Positions 1-4,380 of a stretch of DNA of 5,227 bases are shown one piece after another. This DNA is from Aquificaceae bacterium (GTDB lineage: Bacteria > Aquificota > Aquificia > Aquificales > Aquificaceae): the NCBI GenBank assembly GCA_015487365.1, contig WFPT01000057.1, positions 1 to 5,227 of the forward strand, read 5' to 3'. The first letter of the stretch is position 1. Each line of letters opens with the position of its first letter. Made by a program: the position numbers and the translations under genes. A model generated the notes under the pieces. It saw only the letters and a list, made by a program, of their open reading frames with translations, made no database searches and was not told where the DNA came from.

Positions 1-568
1 AAACTACCCTCTCTCCAAAAACCACAGGCACCGTAGAAACCCTTAAATCAATCTCCTTACCACCAATCCTTACCCTAATCCTCCCGTCCTGGGGTATCCT
101 CCTCTCCGCAACGTTTAGGTTTGCCATAACCTTTAACCTTGAAACCACCTCCGGGTATAAGTTCTTTGGGATTTTCAGGTAGTCGTGCAAAACCCCGTCA
201 AGGCGCATCCTTACCGTTGCCCCGTTTTCGTAGGGCTCCACGTGTATGTCCGAGGCTCCCACCAGACTGGCCCTTATTAGGAGGTTATTTACCAGCTCCA
301 CCGCCGGACTCCTTTCCTTTGAAAGGAGTATATCCTCCTTACTCTCCTCCCCCTCCTCCCCTTCAAGCTCTATCTTCTGTAAGGAGAGGGCTTCTTGAAG
401 CTTTTTAGCATACTCCTCCTCGGTTAAAAACCTAACCTTTAAGTCCTTCCCCGTTAAGAACCTAATCTCTTCCAAAAGGAGGGGCTCGTAATCCCTTGGA
501 ACACCCACCTCCAAAAAGTCCTCACCTTCCTTTAAGGGTATTACTCTGTAATCTTTTAAAAGGTCCAT
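1..568 (-). CDS. GspE/PilB-type secretion/pilus assembly ATPase, N-terminal part (gene runs off the left edge)
   Basis: This is the first 189 codons of a cytoplasmic hexameric ATPase of the type II secretion / type IV pilus family, which powers pseudopilus or pilus extension at the inner membrane. Residues 1-60 resemble the second half of the T2SSE N-terminal domain (YRVIPLKEG, then EIRFLTGK near 34-41). Residues 69-86 are an acidic linker. From about 87 comes the family's N2 domain: SPAVELVNNLL (87-97), ASDIHVEP (105-112), VRMRLDGVL (119-127), ERRIPQDGRIRV (155-166) and DLRVSTVPVVFGERVV (174-189). Walker A, the Asp box, Walker B and any zinc motif lie beyond the window, so activity cannot be judged. 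The start is secure: an in-frame TAA touches the ATG. The Shine-Dalgarno is weak, and rpsH stops only 6 bases upstream, so translational coupling is likely. Whether it is GspE (short N terminus fits) or PilB cannot be settled here. Confidence 0.88.
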   Translation of the reverse strand, partial: MDLLKDYRVIPLKEGEDFLEVGVPRDYEPLLLEEIRFLTGKDLKVRFLTEEEYAKKLQEALSLQKIELEGEEGEESKEDILLSKERSPAVELVNNLLIRASLVGASDIHVEPYENGATVRMRLDGVLHDYLKIPKNLYPEVVSRLKVMANLNVAERRIPQDGRIRVRIGGKEIDLRVSTVPVVFGERVV

Positions 569-574
569 TTAAAT

Positions 575-1078
575 TTACCAGACAAAACCTATAATTTCCC
601 CTCCCTTTTTTAACTCCCTCGCTTTGTGGTCCGTTATTATCCCCGCATCCGTGGATACTATGGCTATACCTAAGCCCCTTTTCACGTAAGGTATCTTCTT
701 GTAGGGGGCGTAAATCCTAAGACCTGGCTTTGAAACCCTCCTTATTTCACTTATTGCGGGCTTTTTCCTCTTTTCGTCCAAGTATTTTAGGTAAATCTTT
801 ATGGGGTATTGGGTTCCCTTCTTGTAGCTTAAAAGCTGCTTTAAGAACTTTTTGTATATAGGGTTAGGGCTTTTTTGGGAAAGCTCCTCCAACCTTTTCT
901 TTTCCTCTTCAAACTTTTCGTCCTTTAAGGGCTCGTAGTCCCTTATAAAACCTTCTTCTTTTAAGACCCTCAGTATCTCCTCCTTCTGCTTTGAGGAAGG
1001 GACGTAAAGGTATTCGTACCCCCTCTTTAAGGCGTTCTTTATAGCTGAGAACATATCACCTATTGGGTCTATGACCAT
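575..1078 (-). CDS. rpsH: 30S ribosomal protein S8 (uS8) with a long central insertion
   Basis: S8 is a primary binder of 16S rRNA helix 21 in the 30S platform and, in E. coli, the translational repressor of the spc operon. The family is clear at both ends: DPIGDMFSAIKNA (4-16), VPSSKQKEEI (26-35), the RVSKPGLRIY motif (114-123), and GLGIAIVST plus TDHKAR near the C terminus, ending GGEIIGFVW. The usual length is about 130 residues; this one has 167. The extra material, about 38 residues, lies between roughly residues 49 and 90, is rich in Lys and Glu, and separates GFIRDY from the YPIKIYLKY strand. From memory, Aquifex S8 is similarly long. The ATG gives the canonical MVxDPI start (B. subtilis has MVMTDPI). 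AAGGAGG directly abuts the ATG, while an AAAGGGG 7 bases upstream of the ATG is better placed. It follows a structured 95-base gap after rplO, not its usual neighbours rpsN and rplF. Confidence 0.97.
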   Translation of the reverse strand: MVIDPIGDMFSAIKNALKRGYEYLYVPSSKQKEEILRVLKEEGFIRDYEPLKDEKFEEEKKRLEELSQKSPNPIYKKFLKQLLSYKKGTQYPIKIYLKYLDEKRKKPAISEIRRVSKPGLRIYAPYKKIPYVKRGLGIAIVSTDAGIITDHKARELKKGGEIIGFVW

Positions 1079-1185
1079 CCTCCTTCCCCTTTAACCGAAC
1101 CGCACGTTGGTGCAGTCCGGTGCCGGGCTACTTTTATAGCGCCCTTTTGGGCTGGGGAGGAACCCGGCAGGCGCTATTTCCCCAG
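1079..1185 (-). promoter_or_regulatory. Candidate structured RNA leader of rpsH (three interlocked stems, hairpin and anti-SD)
   Basis: Reading the minus strand, three blocks run almost without a break: CTGGGGA (1179-1185), ATAGCGCC (1170-1177) and TGCCGGG (1163-1169). Their exact complements follow in the same order, TCCCCAG (1152-1158), GGCGCTAT (1136-1143) and CCCGGCA (1121-1127), separated by two 8-base A-rich linkers. Same-order pairing means each stem is pseudoknotted with the others. A GCCC-AAAA-GGGC hairpin (1141-1152) competes with two of them. An 11-bp hairpin (1095-1120) and then the rpsH Shine-Dalgarno (1079-1085) follow. TCCTCC at 1156-1161 is complementary to GGAGGA at 1078-1083. 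GC is 58 of 91 in 1095-1185, against roughly 43-50% in neighbouring coding lines, as expected for folded RNA in a thermophile. I do not recognise the family; a regulatory role for S8 is inference. Confidence 0.6.
1095..1120 (-). other. 11-bp RNA hairpin upstream of the rpsH ribosome binding site
   Basis: In the minus-strand RNA, CCGGACUGCAC pairs with GUGCGGUUCGG around a CAAC tetraloop. Nine pairs are Watson-Crick and two are G-U or U-G. On the plus strand the same two positions would be A-C or C-A mismatches, so the helix is intact only in the transcript that carries rpsH. It ends 9 bases before the AAGGAGG of rpsH and so does not itself cover the ribosome binding site. There is no U-tract after it, so it is not an intrinsic terminator. 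Confidence 0.65.
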
Positions 1186-1644
1186 CCATCCTTTATCTCC
1201 TAAGACCTTACAAACTCCCCCCGCCTTCTCTATCTTCTCTTTGGCGCTCTTTGAAAAGGCGTGGGCCAATACGGTAAATTTTTTGCTAACATCACCGTCT
1301 CCCAGTATCTTTATCGGCTCACCCTTTGAAACCAAGCCCCTTAGGTAGAGCTTGTGTGGGGTTATCTCCTCACCCTCTTCAAAGAGCTCGTTTAGGACTC
1401 CCACGTTTACAACCGAATACTCCTTCCTGTTTGAGTTTTTAAAGCCCCTCTTGGGAACCCTCATGTAAAGGGGGGTCTGACCTCCCTCAAAACCGGGTGG
1501 CATCTTTTTGTCCCCAGACCTTGACTTTTGACCCTTATGACCCCTCCCTGCGGTCTTACCCTTTCCAGAGCCTATACCCCTACCTACCCTCTTCCTTTTT
1601 TTGGTGGCTCCCTCCTTGGGCTCTAAGTTATGAAGCTTTATCAT
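1174..1644 (-). CDS. rplO: 50S ribosomal protein L15 (uL15)
   Basis: L15 is a late-assembling 50S protein that binds 23S rRNA near the central protuberance and tRNA exit region. The start [13 protein letters not shown] is canonical. The long basic, glycine-rich tail (about 15-44, [20 protein letters not shown] and on to GQKSRSG) threads into rRNA. The L15 core follows: [20 protein letters not shown] (about 49-68) and a C-terminal domain ending [10 protein letters not shown]. At 156 residues it is slightly longer than most (about 145-150). The ATG lies 17 bases inside rpmD and has GGAGG nine bases upstream, so it is probably coupled to L30 translation. The last four codons (Trp-Leu-Gly-Lys) and the TAG also form the 5' arms of the structured leader before rpsH. 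secY, which normally follows rplO in the spc operon, is replaced here by rpsH. Confidence 0.97.
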   Translation of the reverse strand: MIKLHNLEPKEGATKKRKRVGRGIGSGKGKTAGRGHKGQKSRSGDKKMPPGFEGGQTPLYMRVPKRGFKNSNRKEYSVVNVGVLNELFEEGEEITPHKLYLRGLVSKGEPIKILGDGDVSKKFTVLAHAFSKSAKEKIEKAGGVCKVLGDKGWLGK

Positions 1645-1828
1645 CTTCTATTACCTCCACCTCCAAAAGGTAGTGTGCCTTCTTTATATTTCCCCAAACC
1701 CTTGGGTCGTCGGGTAAAACCCTAACATCCCCAACCTTTTTTAAACCTAAGGCCTTCACCGCCAATATGTGCTCCTCCCTCTTTCCCGCAAGTCCCCTCT
1801 TTAATTTAACCTTAACCTTCTTTGCCAT
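1628..1828 (-). CDS. rpmD: 50S ribosomal protein L30 (uL30)
   Basis: L30 is a small 50S subunit protein bound to 23S rRNA domain II. It is recognised from [16 protein letters not shown] at the N terminus, the [21 protein letters not shown] segment (compare the HKATLLGLGLRRIG of E. coli) and [16 protein letters not shown] near the end. It has 66 residues, slightly longer than the usual 58-62, with a short acidic C-terminal tail. I chose the ATG at 1828 because it gives the family's MAK start. Its AAGGAG sits directly against the ATG with no spacer, which is unusual. A TTG at 1837 is in frame, overlaps the rpsE stop (TTGA) and would add Met-Lys-Glu; it remains possible. Position between rpsE and rplO is the normal spc order. 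It overlaps rplO by 17 bases. Confidence 0.95.
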   Translation of the reverse strand: MAKKVKVKLKRGLAGKREEHILAVKALGLKKVGDVRVLPDDPRVWGNIKKAHYLLEVEVIEDDKAS

Positions 1829-1833
1829 CTCCT

Positions 1834-2430
1834 TCAATCGTAAATCTTTACGTTTAGCTTTGGCGTTGCGTATTGCCTATACCTCCTAAAAATTTCCTCC
1901 TCTTCCAGGCCCCTTTCCTTTGCCACCTGCTCCGGGGTCTTTAATTGCAAAAGGGCGTCAAAGACCGCCCTTACCACGTTGTAGGGGTTGGTGGAGCCTA
2001 TTATTTTGGTTAAAACGTCCGTATAACCAGCAAGCTCAAAGACGGGTTTTGCAGCACCCCCCGCCACTACACCCGTTCCCTTCCTGGCGGGCATAACTAT
2101 TATTTTAGTTGCCCCAAAGTAACCTACCACGTCAAAGGGAACAGAGCCGTTTATTATGGGAACCCTTATAATTCTCTTTTTTGCATCTTCTATGGCCTTT
2201 GCAATAGCCTTTGGAACCTCCTTAGCCTTCCCTTGCCCAAAGCCAACAAAACCCCTCCTGTCTCCAACAACCACCAACGCTCCAAAGGAAAATCTCCTAC
2301 CCCCCTTGGTGACCCTAACCGTCCTCCTTGCCACTATGAGCCTTTCTTCCAGTTGCAGGTCCTCAACGTTTATTATGGCCTGCTCGTTCCTCCTCTCCTC
2401 AATCCTCCTGTCTATGTCCCTACTTCCCAT
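1834..2430 (-). CDS. rpsE: 30S ribosomal protein S5 (uS5)
   Basis: S5 sits at the 30S shoulder, near the mRNA entry channel and 16S helices 1, 2, 28 and 34-36, and affects translational fidelity. The dsRBD-like N domain is visible at about 30-93 (RTVRVTKGGRRFSFGALVVVG, shown in part, then GFVGFGQGKAKEVPKAI) and the C domain at about 100-170 (MPARKGTGVVAGGA, ELAGYTDVLTK, GSTNPYNVVRA). It has 198 residues against 166 in E. coli. The excess is a charged N-terminal extension (about 1-27) and a C-terminal tail ending ATPKLNVKIYD. No ATG, GTG or TTG fits better than the one at 2430, yet there is no Shine-Dalgarno in front of it. Instead a TGGTAAAAT promoter-like motif lies just upstream, so a very short leader is possible. 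The stop lies 5 bases before the rpmD ATG. rplF and rplR, its usual upstream neighbours, are absent. Confidence 0.97.
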   Translation of the reverse strand: MGSRDIDRRIEERRNEQAIINVEDLQLEERLIVARRTVRVTKGGRRFSFGALVVVGDRRGFVGFGQGKAKEVPKAIAKAIEDAKKRIIRVPIINGSVPFDVVGYFGATKIIVMPARKGTGVVAGGAAKPVFELAGYTDVLTKIIGSTNPYNVVRAVFDALLQLKTPEQVAKERGLEEEEIFRRYRQYATPKLNVKIYD

Positions 2431-2443
2431 AACTTGAATAGGT

Positions 2444-2475
2444 ATTTTACCACATTTTAAGGCCCGACAAAACCC
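2444..2475 (-). promoter_or_regulatory. Possible promoter just before rpsE (extended -10)
   Basis: On the minus strand TGG-TAAAAT (2444-2452) matches an extended -10 element (TGnTATAAT-like). A loose -35 candidate, TTGTCG (four of six matches to TTGACA), lies about 15 bases upstream, which is short spacing. Transcription would start about 7-8 bases before the rpsE ATG, giving an almost leaderless mRNA, which would explain the missing Shine-Dalgarno of rpsE. The motif overlaps the last codons and stop of the CPBP gene, so it may be chance. Confidence 0.25.
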
Positions 2476-2932
2476 TCTCCTCGTAAATTAGGTTGGAAAG
2501 GGCGTGGAAAAAGATGGGTGGGTATAGGGAGTCAGTCTTTTCCCTCAAAAAGTAAAAGAAGAGGGAGGGGAAAAAGGTTAGGAGGCTCATAAGGGAGGGC
2601 CTTAAAATTAGGTGGGGTAAGGTAAAGAGTAAGGAGTTTAGGATTGGGTTGGTCCTTTGATAGAGGAAGCCCCTAAAAAAGGTTTCCTCCATAAGGCCCA
2701 CCGCAAGCTGATTTGGTAGGTCCATTAAGGTCCTTAAACTTAAAAGGGGTAAGGGGAGAAGGGCCAAAAGGAGGTAAGGGTAAGAGCCCTTAAAGTTTTT
2801 AAAGCCAAGCTCCCTTAAATCGTAAAAAAGGAGGGGGGAGAGGGAAGTTACCTGAGCTAAGTAGGGGAAGTTAAACTCCCTGTTTAAAAGGACACCAAAA
2901 AGGAGGAGTAGGTATAGACTAATGTAGAGCAT
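2447..2932 (-). CDS. Small CPBP/CAAX-type glutamic intramembrane protease
   Basis: The 161-residue product is very hydrophobic, with membrane segments near 2-16, 52-66, 97-110 and 114-129. It carries the three motifs of the CPBP (Abi/CAAX, Rce1-like) family: EETFFRGFLY (82-91, Glu82-Glu83 and Arg87), a His after a hydrophobic run (FTLPH, His107), and FFHALSN (141-147, His143 and Asn147). Such enzymes cut within or next to the membrane using the glutamate pair and histidines. It is shorter than most CPBP proteins (200-300 residues), and the layout FFPSLFFYFLREKTDSLYPP before the last motif recalls the small Mrt-type proteases linked to C-terminal sorting tags; that comparison is from memory. 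No substrate gene is visible. The ATG lies 14 bases inside hemE behind a weak AAGG, so it is probably translated by coupling. A link to haem synthesis is not implied. Confidence 0.82.
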   Translation of the reverse strand: MLYISLYLLLLFGVLLNREFNFPYLAQVTSLSPLLFYDLRELGFKNFKGSYPYLLLALLPLPLLSLRTLMDLPNQLAVGLMEETFFRGFLYQRTNPILNSLLFTLPHLILRPSLMSLLTFFPSLFFYFLREKTDSLYPPIFFHALSNLIYEERVLSGLKMW

Positions 2933-3905
2933 AGGACCTTACCGTATCTACCAAAAGCTTTACGTTTTCAAAGGGGACCCCCTTACCTACACCGTGACCT
3001 AAGTTAAAAATGTATCCCGTTTTAAAGGGTAAAGAGGAAAGGAACTTTAAAACCTCCCCCTTTAAGGTCTCCCCCTCTAAGTATAGGTAGTCTGGGTCCA
3101 GGTTTCCCTGGATACACTTTTTAGTTTTTAGGGAGGTTATGTCTGTGGTCCAATCAAAGGAAAGAACATCGTATTGGGTCCTATTTAACAAATCAAGGTA
3201 GTTGGAGCCTCCCCTTAAAAAGTAAATGGTGTAAGCCCCTTTAACCTCTTGGGCTATTCTGCCCACATAAGGTAGAACTAAATCCCTGTAATCGTAGTAG
3301 GAAAGAAGGCCAGCCCAAGTGTCAAAAACCTGAACTATTTTAGCCCCAGCCTTTACCTGATTTTTTAAATAATTTATCAAACTTTTTGTTAAAATTTGCA
3401 TAATTTTTTGATATTTTTCAGGTTTTTCCTTCATAAATTTTTTAGTTTTTTTTAAACTGTTAGGACTACCTCCCTCTATTAGGTAGGAGAGTAGGGTGAA
3501 GGGTCCTCCGCAAAAGCCTATCACTGGAACTTCCCTTTGGGCCTTGCAAACCTCGTTTATAATCTCGTAAAGGTATTCCATGTCCCTTGGGTTTGCCTCC
3601 TTTAAGTCTCCTTCCCACTCCAACTTAGGCCCTTCCCCTTCACCGTAGCTCAACTTAGCCCCCATCCCTTCCAGTATGCAGAGGATGTCGGAAAAGACTA
3701 TCAGGGCATCCACCTTAAGGAGCTTTAAGGGTAAAAGGGTTATTTCAACGCTGGCCCTTACGTCCTTACAGAGCTCTAAAAAGTTTTTAAAGTTTTCCCT
3801 TATCCTCCTGTAATCTTCCATATACCTTCCCGCCTGCCTCATAAGCCAGATGGGATACCTTTCTATCCTCTCCCTCCTTATGCTCCTTAAAATTAGGTCG
3901 TTCAT
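2919..3905 (-). CDS. hemE: Uroporphyrinogen decarboxylase
   Basis: HemE removes the four acetate carboxyl groups of uroporphyrinogen III to give coproporphyrinogen III, a cytosolic, cofactor-free step of haem synthesis. The substrate-binding MRQAGRY is at 22-28 (Arg23, Arg27). FSDIL (71-75) supplies the key Asp73 (human Asp86). GFCGGPFTLLSYLIEGG (130-146) supplies Tyr141 (human Tyr164). VQVFDTWAG follows, and NLGHGVGKGVPFENV at 301-315 supplies His304 (human His339). All expected active-site residues are present. It has 328 residues, slightly short of the usual 340-355. The ATG overlaps the rpiB stop by 4 bases (ATGA) and has a good GAGGAG eight bases upstream. Codons 149-182 form a strikingly AT-rich patch (15% GC over 3361-3460) with an A8 run, unlike the rest of the gene, though the protein still aligns with the family there. 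Confidence 0.97.
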   Translation of the reverse strand: MNDLILRSIRRERIERYPIWLMRQAGRYMEDYRRIRENFKNFLELCKDVRASVEITLLPLKLLKVDALIVFSDILCILEGMGAKLSYGEGEGPKLEWEGDLKEANPRDMEYLYEIINEVCKAQREVPVIGFCGGPFTLLSYLIEGGSPNSLKKTKKFMKEKPEKYQKIMQILTKSLINYLKNQVKAGAKIVQVFDTWAGLLSYYDYRDLVLPYVGRIAQEVKGAYTIYFLRGGSNYLDLLNRTQYDVLSFDWTTDITSLKTKKCIQGNLDPDYLYLEGETLKGEVLKFLSSLPFKTGYIFNLGHGVGKGVPFENVKLLVDTVRSYALH

Positions 3906-4357
3906 AAAGTTATCTCCTCTTCCCCAAGGCTTTCAACCATGTAAAGACGCCTTTCGTGCCTACCACCCTCAAACTTTTCCCCTAAAAAGGCCCTAACTAT
4001 TTCCTTTGCCAAATCTTCCCCCACCACCCTTGAACCTAAGCACAGGACGTTTGCGTCGTTGTGCCTCCTTGCCATCTTAGCCATGTATTCGTTGGTGCAA
4101 AGGGCAGCCCTTATACCTTTAAAGCGGTTTGAGGCTATGCACATCCCCAACCCCGTCCCGCATATGAGTATGGCGTAGTCCGCAAGGGACTTTAAAACAA
4201 GCTGGCAGGCCCTTTCCGCAAAGAGGGGGTAGTCCGTCCTTTCCTTAAAGAAGCATCCTACGTCTATTACCTGATGTCCCAACTTTTCCAAAAATAACTT
4301 TAAGCTCTCCTTTAAGTCAAAGCCCGCGTGGTCAGAGCCCACCACCACAACCGCCAT
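3902..4357 (-). CDS. rpiB: Ribose-5-phosphate isomerase B (RpiB/LacAB family)
   Basis: RpiB interconverts ribose 5-phosphate and ribulose 5-phosphate in the non-oxidative pentose phosphate pathway. The Rossmann-like start VVVGSDHAGFDLK places Asp9 and His10 at the substrate. TDYP is at 41-44. The ICGTGLGMCIASNR loop (65-78) holds the catalytic base Cys66 and Thr68, and RRHNDANVLCLGSR (97-110) supplies His99, matching E. coli numbering exactly. FEGGRHERR (129-137) is the conserved C-terminal phosphate-binding stretch. At 151 residues the length is typical. LacA/LacB subunits and allose isomerase are relatives, but no sugar operon is nearby and the Cys66/His99 pair fits RpiB. The ATG lies two bases after the thrC stop, and its GAGGGG ribosome site is within the thrC 3' end, inside a small hairpin. 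The stop overlaps hemE by 4 bases. Confidence 0.95.
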   Translation of the reverse strand: MAVVVVGSDHAGFDLKESLKLFLEKLGHQVIDVGCFFKERTDYPLFAERACQLVLKSLADYAILICGTGLGMCIASNRFKGIRAALCTNEYMAKMARRHNDANVLCLGSRVVGEDLAKEIVRAFLGEKFEGGRHERRLYMVESLGEEEITL

Positions 4358-4359
4358 CT

Positions 4360-4380
4360 CTAACCCCTCAGGGGTGTTAG
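4360..4380 (-). promoter_or_regulatory. Hairpin covering the rpiB ribosome binding site
   Basis: On the minus strand CTAA (4377-4380), a two-base CA bulge, CCCC (4371-4374), a TGA loop, GGGG (4364-4367) and TTAG (4360-4363) form an 8-bp interrupted stem. The GGGG arm is the core of the rpiB Shine-Dalgarno (GAGGGG, 4364-4369), and the TTAG arm includes the thrC stop codon. A ribosome finishing thrC would open the stem, which suggests translational coupling of rpiB to thrC. The stem is short and may be marginal at high growth temperature. Confidence 0.4.

Noticed and set aside
139..408. Plus-strand open reading frame of 89 codons
   Set aside because: It is the proline- and serine-rich antisense shadow of the secretion ATPase N-terminal region; pyrimidine runs opposite the purine-loaded coding strand keep it open.
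1095..1120. Mimic of the S8 binding site (16S helix 21) in the leader hairpin
   Set aside because: The S8 site needs an internal bulged core with base triples; this stem is paired throughout, so there is no visible mimicry.
1079..1173. Intrinsic terminator or an extra small gene (rpsN-like) in the gap
   Set aside because: No stem is followed by a U-tract on either strand, and 95 bases with stops and strong RNA pairing cannot hold S14 or another recognisable protein.
1079..1185. Self-cleaving ribozyme (HDV-like or twister) in the rplO-rpsH gap
   Set aside because: Nested pseudoknots with a following hairpin recall HDV-like ribozymes, but a P3 hairpin and a catalytic C in the joining strand are missing (that strand is UUAAAGGGG). 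AUAAAAGU and GCCGG/CCCGG recall twister, but the order of these pieces is wrong. A covariance-model scan would settle it.
2156..2460. Two plus-strand open frames opposite rpsE
   Set aside because: Low-complexity antisense shadows of the strongly conserved S5 gene, with no ribosome sites.
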